The notes below the pieces were generated by a model. It saw nothing but the letters and a program-made list of their open reading frames with translations. It was not told where the DNA came from and did not search any database. DNA of 64,000 nt, from positions 62,001-126,000 of the forward strand of contig NC_009485.1 in the NCBI RefSeq assembly GCF_000015165.1, in the 5' to 3' direction. Position numbers and translations under genes: made by a program. Position 1 is the first letter of the stretch. Every line of letters begins with the position of its first letter. Below are positions 38,790 to 50,049 of the stretch, one piece after another. Source of the DNA: Bradyrhizobium sp. BTAi1. GTDB taxonomy: Bacteria; Pseudomonadota; Alphaproteobacteria; Rhizobiales; Xanthobacteraceae.

Positions 38790-40133
38790 TCAGGTCGGCG
38801 GCGTGCCGTTGAGGTCGAGCACGTGGCCCGCCAGATAGAGCGACCCCGTGATCAGAATACGCGGCGGCACCTCATAGGCAAGCCGCGCGATGCCGGCGAG
38901 CGCTGACGCCACGCCATCGGCGATCTCGACGCGCATGCCGAGCGTGCGCGCCGCCGCGGCGAGATCGGCCGGCGCCATCGCCTTGCTCTCGTTCGGAATC
39001 GGCACGACGATGATATGGCGCGTCAGCCCGGCAAAATTGGCCAGGAAAGCCGCCGCATCCTTGTTGCCCATCATGCCGACGATCACGACGAGCTGCCTCG
39101 AGACGCGCTCTTCGAGATCGCCGAGCGCAGCGGCGACGACGCGACCGCCTTCGGCATTATGGCCGCCGTCGAGCCAGATCTCGGCCCCTTGCGGCCCCAG
39201 CGTGGTGAGGGCACCGCTCGACAGCCGCTGCATGCGCGCCGGCCATTCGGCGTTGACGATGCCGTCCTCGAATGCCTTGGTGGTGAGCCTGAACTGATCG
39301 ATCGCGCGCAAGGTCGCGATGGCCAGCCCCGCATTGTCGAACTGGTGGCGACCGAACAATCTCGGCGCCGGCAGATCGAGCAGACCGCGATCATCCTGAT
39401 AAACGAGCCGATTGCGCTCGACGCTCACATGCCAGCTCTCACCGGCTGCGAACAGCGGCGCGCGCTGCCGTTTGGCCTCGCGCTCAATCACGGCCATTGC
39501 ATCCGACTCCTGCGCCGCCGAGATCACCGGACAGCCGCGCTTGATGATGGCGGCTTTTTCGGCGGCGATCAGTGCGCGCGTGTCGCCGAGGAATTCCATA
39601 TGGTCCATGCTGATCGGCGTCAGCACGGAGGCCGCGACCTGATCGACCACGTTGGTCGAATCGAGCCGGCCGCCAAGGCCGACTTCGAGCAGAACGACAT
39701 CGGCAGGATGCTGCGCGAACAGCAGGAAGGCCGCGACGGTCTTGACCTCGAAGAAGGTGATCGGCGCGCCGGCATTGACCCGCTCGCATTCCAGCAGCGC
39801 GGAGATCAATTCGTCATCATCGACCAGGACGCCGCCGCCGACCTTGCCGAGCCGATAGCTCTCGTTGATACGCACCAGCCAGGGCGAGGTGAAGACGTGG
39901 ACGCGCAGGCCGGCGGCTTCGAGCATCGCGCGCAGATAGGCGACCGTCGAGCCCTTGCCATTGGTGCCGGCGACATGGATCACCGGCGGCAGCTTGCGCT
40001 CGGGATGGTCGAGCTGCGCGAGCAGCCGGTGCATGCGCTCAAGCCCGAGCGAGATCCTGCTCGGGTGCAGCGCGGAGAGCCGCGCGATCAGCTCGTCGAG
40101 CGAAGGGCGTGGCTGGGCGGCGAGATCGTTCAC
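38790..40133 (-). CDS. folC: Folylpolyglutamate synthase / dihydrofolate synthase
   Basis: FolC ligates glutamate to dihydropteroate and extends folate tails. The 447-residue Mur-ligase-like enzyme has the P-loop [15 protein letters not shown], the [17 protein letters not shown] metal loop ([15 protein letters not shown]) and the motif [11 protein letters not shown]. The start overlaps the accD stop by 4 bp, an arrangement common in Proteobacteria. Confidence 0.95.
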
Positions 40134-41068
40134 GCGGTCGGCGCAACCGCCGGCGCATCGGCCGCCTCGACCGTCTTGGCCGGCGGCGGCAGCTGCGGAG
40201 CCGGCTTGGGGTGTTCGACAGCCGGCGATTTGGTCAGCAGGCGGCAGAGCCGCGCCAGGGTCGGGCGCAGGTCATGACGATGCACGACCATGTCGACCAT
40301 GCCGTGGTCGAGCAGATATTCAGCGCGCTGGAAGCCTTCAGGCAGCTTCTCGCGAATGGTCTGCTCGATGACGCGGGCGCCGGCGAAACCGATCAGCGCG
40401 CCGGGCTCGGCAATGTGGACGTCGCCGAGCATCGCGTAGGACGCGGTGACGCCGCCGGTGGTCGGGTTGGTCTGCACGACGATATAGGGCAGCTTGGCCT
40501 CGCGCAGCATCTGCACGGCCACGGTCGTGCGCGGCATCTGCATCAGCGACAGAATGCCCTCCTGCATGCGCGCCCCACCGGACGCCGCGAACACGATGAA
40601 TGGCGATGTCTTCTCGACCGCGAGCTCGAGCCCGCGCACGATCGCTTCGCCGGCCGCCATGCCGAGCGAGCCGCCCATGAAGTCGAAATCCTGCACGGCG
40701 ATGACAACGCCCATGCCTTCGAGCTTGCCGAACCCGACCTTGACGGCATCGTTCATGCCGGTCCGCGCCCGCGCATCCTTGATGCGGTCGGCGTAGCGGC
40801 GCTCGTCACGGAACTTCAGCGGATCGGGCGTCACTTCGGGCAACGCGACGTCGAACCAGGTTTCGTTGTCGAACATCGATTTCAGCCGGGCGGTTGCGCC
40901 CATGCGCATGTGATAGTTCGAGCCGGGAATGACGAACTGGTTGGCCTCGACGTCCTTGTAGAACACGAGCTGTCCGGAATCCGGGCACTTGATCCAGAGG
41001 TTTTCCGGCGTCTCGCGGCGCAGGATGTTGCGGATCTTCGGCCGGACCACATTGGTAAGCCAGTTCAT
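40130..41068 (-). CDS. accD: Acetyl-CoA carboxylase carboxyltransferase subunit beta
   Basis: AccD with AccA transfers CO2 from biotin to acetyl-CoA, the first step of fatty-acid synthesis. The 312-residue protein has the crotonase-like core with [19 protein letters not shown] and [16 protein letters not shown]. Its N-terminal zinc ribbon is degenerate: [11 protein letters not shown] and FVIPGSNYH keep only one of four Cys, which I recall is usual for this lineage. The C-terminus is extended and Pro/Ala-rich. Upstream trpA is separated by 94 bp. Confidence 0.95.
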
Positions 41069-41162
41069 GAGAAGCTCCGTGTTGCGGTCGCCGGGATATA
41101 TGGCGGGACAGCGGCGTCACGGCAAGCCGGCCGGGACGCCCCGTCATAGGGTGGTTGGCGGA

Positions 41163-41999
41163 CTATTCCGCAGCCTGTTGCGCGCCGCGCACGCCCTGGG
41201 CCAAGGCGGCGACCAGATCGGCGACGGCGCTCACGGTCTTCGGCGTCGCGCGGCCCTCGGCATCGAGGCTGGCGCGGAGCGCGTCGACCAAAGCGGTGCC
41301 CACCACGGCGCCATCGGCATTCGCCGCGATGGCGCGGGCGGTCTCCGGTGTGCGGATGCCGAAGCCGACGCAGACGGGCAGCGCCGTATGCCGCTTGATC
41401 CGCGCCACCGCGGCGCCCACGGCGGACGAATCCGCCGCCGCCGCGCCGGTGATGCCGGTGATCGAGACATAGTAGACGAAGCCGGAGGTGTTCGCGAGCA
41501 CGGCCGGCAGACGCTTGTCATCGGTCGTGGGCGTTGCCAGCCGGATGAAGTTGAGCCCGGCCTTCAGCGCGGGAATGCACAGCTCGGTGTCTTCCTCCGG
41601 GGGCAGATCGACGATGATCAGGCCGTCGACGCCGGCCGCCTTGGCGTCGTCGAGGAACTTGTCGACGCCGTAAATATAGATCGGGTTGTAGTAGCCCATC
41701 AGCACGATCGGCGTCGCTGCGTCACCCTCACGGAAGCTGCGCACCAGTTGCAGCGTCTTCTTCAAGGTCATGCCGGCCTTGAGCGCGCGCAGGCCGGCGG
41801 CCTGGATCGACGGACCGTCGGCCATCGGATCGGTGAACGGCATGCCGATCTCGATGATGTCGGCGCCCGCCTGCGGCAGCGCCTTGACGATCGCGAGCGA
41901 GGTTTCAGGGTCGGGGTCGCCACCCATCACGAAGGTGACGAACGCCGAGCGGCCTTCCTTCTTCAACTGCGCGAAGCGCGCATCCATTCGGCTGGTCAC
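41163..41999 (-). CDS. trpA: Tryptophan synthase alpha subunit
   Basis: TrpA cleaves indole-3-glycerol phosphate to indole, which tunnels to TrpB. The 278-residue TIM barrel has the catalytic Glu in [17 protein letters not shown] and the catalytic Asp in [12 protein letters not shown], and the phosphate loop GFGIRTPE. Its start overlaps the trpB stop by 4 bp, so the subunits are translationally coupled. Confidence 0.97.
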   Translation of the reverse strand: MTSRMDARFAQLKKEGRSAFVTFVMGGDPDPETSLAIVKALPQAGADIIEIGMPFTDPMADGPSIQAAGLRALKAGMTLKKTLQLVRSFREGDAATPIVLMGYYNPIYIYGVDKFLDDAKAAGVDGLIIVDLPPEEDTELCIPALKAGLNFIRLATPTTDDKRLPAVLANTSGFVYYVSITGITGAAAADSSAVGAAVARIKRHTALPVCVGFGIRTPETARAIAANADGAVVGTALVDALRASLDAEGRATPKTVSAVADLVAALAQGVRGAQQAAE

Positions 42000-43219
42000 G
42001 ACTCTTTCGCCCTCTTTCGCAGGATCTCACCGACCTGCGGCACGTCCTTGTCGCCGCGGCCGCACAGATTGACGACCATCAGGTGTTCCTTCGGCTTCTT
42101 CGGCGCGAGCTCCATCACCTTGGCGATGGCATGCGCCGGTTCGAGCGCCGGGATGATGCCTTCCAGCCGCGACAGCAGCTGGAACGCCGCCAGCGCCTCG
42201 TCATCGGTGGCCGAGAGATAGGTCACGCGCTTGGCTTCGAACAGCCAGGAATGCTCAGGGCCGATGCCGGGATAATCGAGGCCGGCCGAGATCGAATGCG
42301 CCTCGGCGATCTGGCCGTCCTCGTCCATCAGCAGATAGGTGCGGTTGCCGTGCAGCACGCCGGGACGGCCGCCGGCGATCGACGCGGCATGCAGCTGCGT
42401 CAGGCCATGGCCTGCGGCTTCGACGCCGAAGATCTCGACGGAGGGATCGTCGAGGAAGGGATGAAACAGGCCCATCGCATTGGAGCCGCCGCCGATGCAG
42501 GCGACCAGAGAGTCCGGCAGCCGGCCTTCGGCCTCCTGCATCTGCACCCGCGTCTCGTCGCCGATCACCGACTGGAAGTCGCGCACCATCATCGGATAAG
42601 GGTGCGGACCGGCGACCGTGCCGATGCAGTAGAACGTGTCGTGGACGTTGGTGACCCAATCGCGCAGCGCCTCGTTCATCGCGTCCTTCAGCGTGCGGGC
42701 ACCCGACTGCACCGGCACCACCTTGGCGCCGAGCATCTCCATGCGGAGCACGTTGGGCTGCTGACGTTCGACGTCGACCGCGCCCATATAGACCACGCAA
42801 TCCAGCCCGAAGCGGGCGCACAGCGTGGCGGTGGCGACGCCATGCTGGCCGGCACCCGTCTCCGCGATGATGCGCCGCTTGCCCATGCGGCGCGCCAGCA
42901 TGATCTGGCCAAGCACGTTGTTGACCTTGTGCGAGCCGGTATGATTGAGCTCATCGCGCTTGAAATAGATCTTGGCGCCGCCGAGATGCTGGGTCAGACG
43001 TTCGGCGTAGTACAGCGGCGACGGACGGCCGACATAATGCGTCCGATAGCTGTTCATCTCGGCCTGGAACGCCGGATCGGCCTTGGCGTCGGCATAGGCC
43101 TTTTCCAGATCCAGGATCAGCGGCATCAGGGTTTCGGCCACGAAGCGGCCGCCGAAGATGCCGAAATGCCCGCGCTCGTCAGGACCGCTGCGGTAGGAAT
43201 TTGGACGTGCTGTCGTCAT
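41996..43219 (-). CDS. trpB: Tryptophan synthase beta subunit
   Basis: TrpB condenses indole with serine using pyridoxal phosphate. The 407-residue product has the PLP lysine in [30 protein letters not shown], and the phosphate-binding GGGSNAMG. It is the middle gene of trpF-trpB-trpA, overlapping both neighbours by 4 bp. Confidence 0.98.
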   Translation of the reverse strand: MTTARPNSYRSGPDERGHFGIFGGRFVAETLMPLILDLEKAYADAKADPAFQAEMNSYRTHYVGRPSPLYYAERLTQHLGGAKIYFKRDELNHTGSHKVNNVLGQIMLARRMGKRRIIAETGAGQHGVATATLCARFGLDCVVYMGAVDVERQQPNVLRMEMLGAKVVPVQSGARTLKDAMNEALRDWVTNVHDTFYCIGTVAGPHPYPMMVRDFQSVIGDETRVQMQEAEGRLPDSLVACIGGGSNAMGLFHPFLDDPSVEIFGVEAAGHGLTQLHAASIAGGRPGVLHGNRTYLLMDEDGQIAEAHSISAGLDYPGIGPEHSWLFEAKRVTYLSATDDEALAAFQLLSRLEGIIPALEPAHAIAKVMELAPKKPKEHLMVVNLCGRGDKDVPQVGEILRKRAKES

Positions 43220-43875
43220 TGAACGCTCAACTCTTCAGCGGCGCGCGCCGCGCGGATGAAATTCCGAATCATGTCGCAATCCTTCACGCCCGGCGCCCGC
43301 TCGACGCCGGATGATACGTCGACGCCGCCGGCGCGCGTGATCCGCACGGCCTCAGCGACGTTGTCGGCGCTCAGGCCACCGGAGACCATGAACGGGCGAT
43401 CCAGCGCGAGCGCGTCGAGGACATGCCAGTCGAACGTGGCGCCCAGTCCGCCCGGACGGGTGGCATCCTTCGGTGCACGGGCATCGAACAGGATACGGTC
43501 GCAGACATCGGCGTAGCCGGCCAGCGGCACGAGATCTGCTGTCGTCGCGACAGCAATCGCCTTCATGACCGGCAGGCCGAAGCGCTGCTTGAGATCGCGG
43601 ATGCGCGCAACGCTCTCGCGACCATGCAGCTGCAGCAGATCCGGACGCAGGGTCTCGACGATGTTCTCGAAGGTCGCATCATCGGCATCAACCGTCAGCG
43701 CGACCTTCAGCGCGCGCCCTTTCGCCTGTTGTCCGAGCTCTCGCGCGGCCGTTAGGCCGACGTGACGGGGTGACGGCGGAAAGAACACGAAGCCGACCAT
43801 CTCGGCCCCCGCGTCGAGCGCGGCACCGAGGGTCTCGGGCGTGGTCAGGCCGCAGATTTTGACGAGCAGGGACAT
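43216..43875 (-). CDS. trpF: Phosphoribosylanthranilate isomerase
   Basis: TrpF performs the Amadori rearrangement of N-(5'-phosphoribosyl)anthranilate. The 219-residue TIM barrel carries the catalytic Cys in [10 protein letters not shown] and the catalytic Asp in [11 protein letters not shown], and the C-terminal [17 protein letters not shown] phosphate site. It is first in trpFBA, 78 bp after the lapA-like gene. Confidence 0.96.
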   Translation of the reverse strand: MSLLVKICGLTTPETLGAALDAGAEMVGFVFFPPSPRHVGLTAARELGQQAKGRALKVALTVDADDATFENIVETLRPDLLQLHGRESVARIRDLKQRFGLPVMKAIAVATTADLVPLAGYADVCDRILFDARAPKDATRPGGLGATFDWHVLDALALDRPFMVSGGLSADNVAEAVRITRAGGVDVSSGVERAPGVKDCDMIRNFIRAARAAEELSVQ

Positions 43876-43953
43876 CTATGAAGAACGCGCGTCCGGACGG
43901 AAAAGATTACCTGGACCGACGGATTCCGATCGCCGTCCGGCCTCGGCCGCCTT

Positions 43954-44346
43954 CTACAACGCGGCGCCCTGCTTGTCTCGCCCATAAGGGGCGAAAAGCC
44001 GGGCCGGCGCGGCAGGAACCAGGGATTGTGACGGGCCCTGGTTGGCACGCACCGCGGCGCTCAGCTGCGCGACTTGGGCCCGTGCCGCTTCGGCATCGGC
44101 CAAGTGCCGGCGGGCGGCACGCCGCCATCGACGCTGGCCGATCCAGGTGGCGCAGCCACCGGCAATGACGCCCAGGATCGCAACGGCGATGATCAGGGCG
44201 AAGAGCGGAATCGAGACCGATAAAGCGGGGTCGACCGCGTTGAAGGGGTCGAACGAGACGGTAACGAAATGCCGGTTCGCGACGGCAAAGACGACGAACA
44301 ACACCAGCAAGGGAACGACGATCACGACGGTGAGGAATCTTCGCAT
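43954..44346 (-). CDS. LapA/DUF1049-domain membrane protein
   Basis: The 130-residue product has two membrane segments (residues 4-24, VVIVVPLLVLFVVFAVANR; and about 45-68, IPLFALIIAVAILGVIAGGC) followed by a basic and coiled-coil cytoplasmic tail (RRWRRAARRHLADAEAARAQ). This is the LapA-type pattern, in E. coli linked to LPS assembly. The gene follows ihfB by 78 bp, a widespread arrangement (rpsA-ihfB-lapA). Confidence 0.88.
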   Translation of the reverse strand: MRRFLTVVIVVPLLVLFVVFAVANRHFVTVSFDPFNAVDPALSVSIPLFALIIAVAILGVIAGGCATWIGQRRWRRAARRHLADAEAARAQVAQLSAAVRANQGPSQSLVPAAPARLFAPYGRDKQGAAL

Positions 44347-44424
44347 GCGTTCGCTCGTATCAATCAGGCTGGGTTCGCCGTGAAATCATCCGCAAACGAC
44401 GCGCAGGTCGGCCGCGAGACGGGA

Positions 44425-44736
44425 TCAATCGTCGGTGTCGGCTGCGCCGGCGGGATTGTCCCGGTTCAGCCGCTCGCGCATTTCCTTGCCCGTCTTGAAG
44501 AACGGGACGCTCTTCTGGTCCACGGGCACATGGGCGCCGGTGCGCGGGTTGCGCCCGGCGCGTGCGGGCCGATGCTTGACCGAGAAGGCACCGAAGCCGC
44601 GCAGCTCGACGCGATCACCACGCGCCAGCGCAGCCACGATCTCATCAAGGATCGCATTGACGATGTTCTCGACATCCCGCTGGTAGAGGTGCGGGTTGTG
44701 CTCGGCGATACGCTGAACAAGCTCGGATTTGATCAT
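44425..44736 (-). CDS. ihfB: Integration host factor beta subunit
   Basis: IHF bends DNA and helps recombination, replication and sigma-54 promoters. The 103-residue HU/IHF-fold protein has the intercalating arm [17 protein letters not shown] with the bending Pro, and the core [16 protein letters not shown]. The start [11 protein letters not shown] matches IHF beta. It is downstream of sppA on the minus strand. Confidence 0.96.
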   Translation of the reverse strand: MIKSELVQRIAEHNPHLYQRDVENIVNAILDEIVAALARGDRVELRGFGAFSVKHRPARAGRNPRTGAHVPVDQKSVPFFKTGKEMRERLNRDNPAGAADTDD

Positions 44737-44905
44737 CGAGAAAATGTACCCGGGGAGACAGCTCCCATTTCCGTGAAAATATGCTGGACTGTCAAGACGC
44801 TAAATCATTCGCCGAGGCCGTGAATCGGGCGCGCGACCCGATCCCCGACCCTCCTCGCAGCACACGCAGGACGTGATCTTTGTGACCATGAAGGTCTTGG
44901 CGGGT

Positions 44906-45886
44906 TCAATTTCCCGCGGCCGGCGTCCACAATGCGAGCATGCCGTCAAGTCCCAGCCGGTCGACCGCCTGCACGACCCCGGCCTGCTCGATCTGATGCG
45001 CGATCCCGGACAGGCCGACGGCATTGAGCACCAGGGAGGTCGCGGTGCGCAGGAAGGTCAAGTCACCGAACCGCGGCACGAGCTTGTAGTCGCGCACCGG
45101 CAGATCCTTCTTGACGTTCTTGTTGGCCACGAGCCAGGCCACTGCCGTCTTCTCGTCGCCGAGTTCGTCGATCAGCTTGAGTTCGATCGCCTGCCGGCCG
45201 GTGAAGACGCGGCCGTCCGCCACCTTCTCGAGCAGCGCGTCATCCATCCCGCGGCGATCCTTCACGAGGCCGCGGAACCAGGCGTAGGAATCCTTGACCA
45301 GGGCGTCGAGCGCGGCGCGCGCTTCCGGGCTGGTCGGTTCATAGCCGTTCGGCGCCGCCTTCAGCGGCGAGGACTTCACCTCTTCGACCTTGACGCCGAT
45401 CGTCTTCAACAATTCGCTGACATTCGGATATTGGAACAGCACGCCGATCGAGCCGACCAGCGAGCTCTGCTGCGCGACGATGTGGTCCGCGGCGATCGCG
45501 CCGATATAGCCGCCGGACGCGGCGAGTCCTTCGACGACCACGACCAGCGGCTTCTTCGCCTTCAGCCGCACCAGGGAATCGTAGAGCTGTTCGGAGCCGG
45601 CAGTGGTTCCGCCCGGCGAATTGATGTGAACGATCACGGCCTCGGCCGATGAGTTCTCCAGCCGCTCCAGCGCCTCGACGCGCTCGTGGTCGCTGCGGAT
45701 CAGGCCTTCGATGTTGACGCGGGCGATCGAGCCTGACGTCGAGAGCGCGGTGCGGCCGCGCGGCGACATCGCAAGACCGATGGCGGATAGCGCTGCGATC
45801 GCGATCAGCACCGCGACGACGCGCCAGAAGGTCAGTTTGCGGCGCAGCCTGCGGCGATCGACGATCACATCCGAATCAAGCGACAT
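44906..45886 (-). CDS. sppA: Signal peptide peptidase SppA
   Basis: SppA cleaves remnant signal peptides in the membrane using a Ser-Lys dyad. The 326-residue protein is the short single-domain type. It has an N-terminal transmembrane segment (residues 20-40, FWRVVAVLIAIAALSAIGLA), the nucleophile Ser124 in EGLAASGGYIGAIAADH and the general base Lys176 in KSSPLKAAPNGYEPTSPE. It lies between rpsA and ihfB on the minus strand. Confidence 0.93.
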   Translation of the reverse strand: MSLDSDVIVDRRRLRRKLTFWRVVAVLIAIAALSAIGLAMSPRGRTALSTSGSIARVNIEGLIRSDHERVEALERLENSSAEAVIVHINSPGGTTAGSEQLYDSLVRLKAKKPLVVVVEGLAASGGYIGAIAADHIVAQQSSLVGSIGVLFQYPNVSELLKTIGVKVEEVKSSPLKAAPNGYEPTSPEARAALDALVKDSYAWFRGLVKDRRGMDDALLEKVADGRVFTGRQAIELKLIDELGDEKTAVAWLVANKNVKKDLPVRDYKLVPRFGDLTFLRTATSLVLNAVGLSGIAHQIEQAGVVQAVDRLGLDGMLALWTPAAGN

Positions 45887-46061
45887 GGACAGCTCCTGGA
45901 AATCTGGGCGCGTTTTGCAGCCGCAGCCTGAATATCTCGTTATCCGATTACATCAATCACGGCGCATTTTGAAGAAAGGAAGGCCCGCCAAGAGACCGCC
46001 ACAGGGCCGCCAAGACACGGCCAGCACATCGCCAGCCGGCGGAGAGAGCCGGAGGGGCAGA

Positions 46062-46092
46062 TAAAAAAAGCCCCGGCCGAAGCCGGGGCTTT
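46062..46092 (-). terminator. Terminator of rpsA
   Basis: Read on the minus strand, GCCCCGGC pairs with GCCGGGGC through a TTCG tetraloop and is followed by seven T residues. It lies 25 bp past the rpsA stop. Confidence 0.9.
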
Positions 46093-46116
46093 GATCTGAT
46101 GACGGCGATCGAAGGC

Positions 46117-47826
46117 TTACTTCGCGTCGCGGTTCTTGAGCGCGGTGCCCAGGATGTCGCCCAGCGTGGCGCCCGAATCGGACGAGCCGTACTGCGCGAT
46201 GGCTTCCTTCTCTTCCGCGACTTCCAGCGCCTTGATCGACACCTGGACCTTGCGGGCCTTCTTGTCGAACTGGATCACGCGGGCATCGACCTTCTCACCG
46301 ACGGCGAACCGCTCGGAGCGCTGGTCATTGCGATCGCGCGCCAGCTCGGAGCGTTTGATGAAGGTCGAGAACTCGGTGCCGACGATCTTGACGTCGATGC
46401 CGCCGTCCTTGACGTCGAGCACTTCGCAGGTGACGACTGCACCCTTCTTGACATCGCCCGGCTCGGCGAAGGGATCGCCTTCGAGCTGCTTGATGCCGAG
46501 CGAGATGCGCTCCTTCTCCACATCGACGTCGAGCACCACGGCCTTGACCATGTCGCCCTTCTTGTAGTTGTCGATGACCTGCTCGCCCGGCAGCTTCCAG
46601 TCGAGATCCGACAGATGGACCATGCCGTCGACGTCGCCTTCGAGACCCAGGAACAGGCCGAACTCGGTCTTGTTCTTGACCTCGCCCTCGACCACCGAAC
46701 CCGTCGGGTGCTTCTCGACGAAGACCTCCCACGGATTGCGCATGGTCTGCTTGAGGCCGAGCGAGATGCGGCGCTTGACGCTATCGACCTCGAGCACCTG
46801 CACTTCGACCTCCTGCGAGGTCGACACGATCTTGCCGGGGTGCATGTTCTTCTTGGTCCACGACATCTCGGAAACGTGGATCAGGCCTTCGATGCCCGGC
46901 TCGAGCTCGACGAACGCGCCGTAGTCGGTGATGTTGGTGACACGGCCGTGGAAGCGGGCCTGCAGCGGGTACTTCGCCTCGATGCCCTGCCACGGATCGT
47001 CCAGCAGCTGCTTCATGCCCAGCGAGATGCGGTGCGTCTCGTGGTTGATCTTGATGATCTTGACCTTGACGGTCTGACCGATCGAAAGCACCTCGGTCGG
47101 GTGGTTGACACGGCGCCAGGCAATGTCGGTGACGTGCAGCAGGCCATCGATGCCGCCGAGGTCGACGAACGCACCGTAATCGGTGATGTTCTTGACGACG
47201 CCGTCGATCACCTGACCCTCTTCGAGGTTCTGCACCAGCTCCTGGCGCTGCTCGGCGCGGGTCTCTTCCAGCACGGTCCGGCGCGACACGACGATGTTGC
47301 CGCGGCGACGGTCCATCTTGAGGATCTGGAACGGCTGCGAATTGTTCATCAGCGGCGCGACGTCGCGGATCGGACGGATGTCGACCTGCGAGCGCGGCAG
47401 GAACGCCACGGCGCCGTCCAGGTCGACGGTGAAGCCGCCCTTGACCTGGTTGAAGATGACCCCGTTGACCTTCTCGTTGTTCTGGAACGCCTTCTCGAGC
47501 TTGCCCCAGCTCTCTTCGCGGCGGGCCTTGTCGCGCGACAGCACGGCTTCGCCGAGCGCGTTCTCGATGCGGTCGAGGAACACTTCGACCTCGTCGCCGA
47601 CCTTCAGCTCGCTGTCGCGGCCGGGACCGGAAAATTCACGCAGCGCCACGCGGCCTTCGGTCTTCAGGCCGACGTCGATGACGGCCATGTCCTTCTCGAT
47701 CGCAACGACCTTGCCCTTGACGACGGAGCTTTCCTGAAGGTTGCCCTTCGTGAAGGACTCATCCAGCATCGCGGCAAAATCATCGCGACTGGGATTGTAG
47801 GAATTAGCAGAGATACTCGAAGCCAT
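46117..47826 (-). CDS. rpsA: 30S ribosomal protein S1
   Basis: S1 unwinds mRNA and docks it on the 30S subunit. The 569-residue product has six S1 domains, each with a pattern such as GAFVDLGGIDGLLHVTDIAW, GAFVELEPGIEGLIHVSEM and GLFLGLEGDVDGMVHLSDL. ATG 47826 (MASSISANSYNPSRDDF) has GGAGA six bases upstream; longer reading to 48036 adds non-S1 residues. It follows cmk by 250 bp of leader, where S1 feedback control may act. Confidence 0.97.
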   Translation of the reverse strand: MASSISANSYNPSRDDFAAMLDESFTKGNLQESSVVKGKVVAIEKDMAVIDVGLKTEGRVALREFSGPGRDSELKVGDEVEVFLDRIENALGEAVLSRDKARREESWGKLEKAFQNNEKVNGVIFNQVKGGFTVDLDGAVAFLPRSQVDIRPIRDVAPLMNNSQPFQILKMDRRRGNIVVSRRTVLEETRAEQRQELVQNLEEGQVIDGVVKNITDYGAFVDLGGIDGLLHVTDIAWRRVNHPTEVLSIGQTVKVKIIKINHETHRISLGMKQLLDDPWQGIEAKYPLQARFHGRVTNITDYGAFVELEPGIEGLIHVSEMSWTKKNMHPGKIVSTSQEVEVQVLEVDSVKRRISLGLKQTMRNPWEVFVEKHPTGSVVEGEVKNKTEFGLFLGLEGDVDGMVHLSDLDWKLPGEQVIDNYKKGDMVKAVVLDVDVEKERISLGIKQLEGDPFAEPGDVKKGAVVTCEVLDVKDGGIDVKIVGTEFSTFIKRSELARDRNDQRSERFAVGEKVDARVIQFDKKARKVQVSIKALEVAEEKEAIAQYGSSDSGATLGDILGTALKNRDAK

Positions 47827-48076
47827 TGGTTCTCCAGATGCGGACATTCTCGCCAGCTTGGGGTTGATCGGCGCATCGGATGGACAGTGCCTGGAGGTCC
47901 ACAAATCCCCAGACGTCCGCGCGGTGCGCTGAGAGCGCCACGACGCGGGCCGGCAATGCCTGCACATGCGATACGTATGAAGCTTCGTCCGGATGATCGG
48001 GCTCGATTGAACCGCAATCGAGCTATCGATGGTCAAGGGCGGGAGCGGGCGGTTCCTCCAATGACGCCGACGGAAA
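47827..48076 (-). other. rpsA leader between cmk and rpsA
   Basis: The 250-base spacer has no supported gene. It probably carries an rpsA promoter or leader. I could not identify a defined regulatory fold. Confidence 0.4.
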
Positions 48077-48715
48077 TCAGACCCGCTGGCGGCCCGCTCG
48101 AACGGCCTCGACGATATCGATGGCGGCCCGGACGCCGCCTTCTATATCCAAATGGGAGTTATCAAGCAAGTAAGCATCCGGGGCTTGTTTCAAAGGGGCG
48201 ACGGCCCGGTTCTGGTCGCGTTCGTCGCGTGCCAGGATGTCGGCCAGAATGGCCGCCTCGTCCGCCGGCTCGCCGCGGGACCGCGCCTCGAGGGTACGCC
48301 GATGCGCCCGGATGCGCGGATCGGCCACCACGTAGATCTTCACCTCGGCGTCCGGGCAGATCACGGTTCCAATGTCACGGCCGTCGAGCACGGCGCCCGG
48401 CGGCGCGCTGGCGAACTGGCGTTGGAAAGCCACCAGCGCCTCGCGCACCCGCGGCAGCGCCGACACCACGGAGGCGGCGGACCCGACGTCGTGGGACCGG
48501 AGCGCCGGATTGTCGAAGGTCGACGGGTCCAGGGTCATCGCGACCTCCGCCGCCCGGGCCTCATCCTTCAGGTCGATGCCGGCGGCCAGCATTGCATGCG
48601 CAACGGCGCGATAGATCACGCCCGTATCCAGATGCCTGAGGCCGTAATGCGCTGCGAGGCGCTTGGCCATGGTGCCCTTACCCGAGGCCGCCGGGCCGTC
48701 GATGGCGATGATCAT
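48077..48715 (-). CDS. cmk: Cytidylate kinase
   Basis: Cmk phosphorylates CMP and dCMP. The 212-residue product begins [20 protein letters not shown] with the P-loop and ends in a typical [12 protein letters not shown] helix; the NMP-binding motif [14 protein letters not shown] is intact. ATG 48715 was chosen over 48739 to align with the family N-terminus. It overlaps the aroA stop by 4 bp, giving aroA-cmk-rpsA order. Confidence 0.95.
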   Translation of the reverse strand: MIIAIDGPAASGKGTMAKRLAAHYGLRHLDTGVIYRAVAHAMLAAGIDLKDEARAAEVAMTLDPSTFDNPALRSHDVGSAASVVSALPRVREALVAFQRQFASAPPGAVLDGRDIGTVICPDAEVKIYVVADPRIRAHRRTLEARSRGEPADEAAILADILARDERDQNRAVAPLKQAPDAYLLDNSHLDIEGGVRAAIDIVEAVRAGRQRV

Positions 48716-50049
48716 GCGAAATCCGCCCCTGCCTTGCACATCAGCGGAACAAAGTCCGGAAAGCTGGTGGCGATGAAGGCGGTGTCGTCGACCTTGACCG
48801 GCTTGTCCGACGCGAGCCCCATCACCAGAGCGGACATCGCGATGCGGTGGTCCATATGGGTCGCGACCAGCCCGCCGCCCGGCACGTGGCCGCGGCCCTC
48901 GACGATCAGATCGTCATCGGAGATCTCGACCTTGACGCCGTTGACGCGCAGCATGGCTGCGGTGGCCTCGAGCCGGTCGGATTCCTTGACGCGAAGCTCG
49001 TGCAGGCCGCGCATGATGGTCGTGCCCTCGGCATAAGCGGCGGCCACCGCCAGCACGAGATATTCGTCGATCATCGACGGCGCCCGCTCCGGCGGAACCT
49101 CGACGCCGCGCAGCTTCGAGGCCCGCACGCGCAAGCGGACCATCGGCTCGCCGGCATCGCCGCGGACATCGTCCTCTTCGATCGAGGCGCCCATCTCGCG
49201 CAAGGTCGCGAACAGGCCGGTGCGCAGCGGATTGGTCATGACATCCGACAGCACGAGATCCGAGCCGTCGACGATCAGGGCGGCGACCAGCGGGAACGCG
49301 GCCGAGGACGGATCGGCCGGGACGATGACCGGCGCGCCGTGCAGCTCCGGCTGTCCGGTGAGCGCGATGCGGCGGCCATGGGTCCCTTCCAGGGTGGTGA
49401 CGATCTCGGCGCCGAAATGCTTCAGCATCAGCTCGGTATGGTCGCGGCTGGCCTCCTGCTCGATCACGGTGGTGACGCCGGGCGCCGCCAGGCCAGCCAG
49501 CAGCACGGCCGATTTGATCTGGGCCGAGGCCACCGGCGTCCGATACACGACCGGCACCGGGTTGCTGGCGCCCTGCAGGGTTAACGGAAGCTTGCCGCCC
49601 TCGGCGCTGGCGGTCACCTTGGCGCCGATCAGCTCCAGCGGATCGAGGATGCGACGCATCGGGCGGCTGCGCAGCGAGGCATCGCCGTCGAACACCGCGG
49701 TGATCGGGCAGCCGGCCACGGCGCCCATGACCAGCCGGCAGCCGGTGCCGGAGTTGCCGAAATCGAGCGTCGCCGCCGGCTGGGCAAAGCCGCCGACGCC
49801 GACGCCGTGCACCGTCCAGGCGAAGTCGCCGTGACGTTCGACTTTCGCGCCGAGCGCCCGCATCGCTTGCGCGGTGTTGAGGACATCCTCGCCCTCGAGC
49901 AGCCCGGAAATCCGCGTCTCGCCCACCGACAGCGCCCCCAGGATCAGCGCCCGGTGCGAGATCGATTTGTCGCCGGGCACGCGCAAGGTGCCCGAGAGCG
50001 GCCCTGAGGCGCGAGATTCGAGGGGGATCGGGGCGGCTGGCGCGCTCAC
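48712..50049 (-). CDS. aroA: 3-phosphoshikimate 1-carboxyvinyltransferase (class II EPSP synthase)
   Basis: AroA makes EPSP in the shikimate pathway. The 445-residue protein follows the class II pattern of CP4 [44 protein letters not shown] and RAPSMIDEY. At the position that is Ala100 in glyphosate-insensitive CP4 (GNAATGCRL), this enzyme has Gly101 (GNSGTGCRL), as in glyphosate-sensitive enzymes. The class II NxTR motif reads NPLR. The gene overlaps cmk by 4 bp. Confidence 0.95.
   Translation of the reverse strand: MSAPAAPIPLESRASGPLSGTLRVPGDKSISHRALILGALSVGETRISGLLEGEDVLNTAQAMRALGAKVERHGDFAWTVHGVGVGGFAQPAATLDFGNSGTGCRLVMGAVAGCPITAVFDGDASLRSRPMRRILDPLELIGAKVTASAEGGKLPLTLQGASNPVPVVYRTPVASAQIKSAVLLAGLAAPGVTTVIEQEASRDHTELMLKHFGAEIVTTLEGTHGRRIALTGQPELHGAPVIVPADPSSAAFPLVAALIVDGSDLVLSDVMTNPLRTGLFATLREMGASIEEDDVRGDAGEPMVRLRVRASKLRGVEVPPERAPSMIDEYLVLAVAAAYAEGTTIMRGLHELRVKESDRLEATAAMLRVNGVKVEISDDDLIVEGRGHVPGGGLVATHMDHRIAMSALVMGLASDKPVKVDDTAFIATSFPDFVPLMCKAGADFA

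Noticed and set aside
46099..48639. Long open frame antisense to rpsA (846 codons)
   Set aside because: It is a shadow of rpsA and cmk; the S1 repeats lie on the opposite strand.
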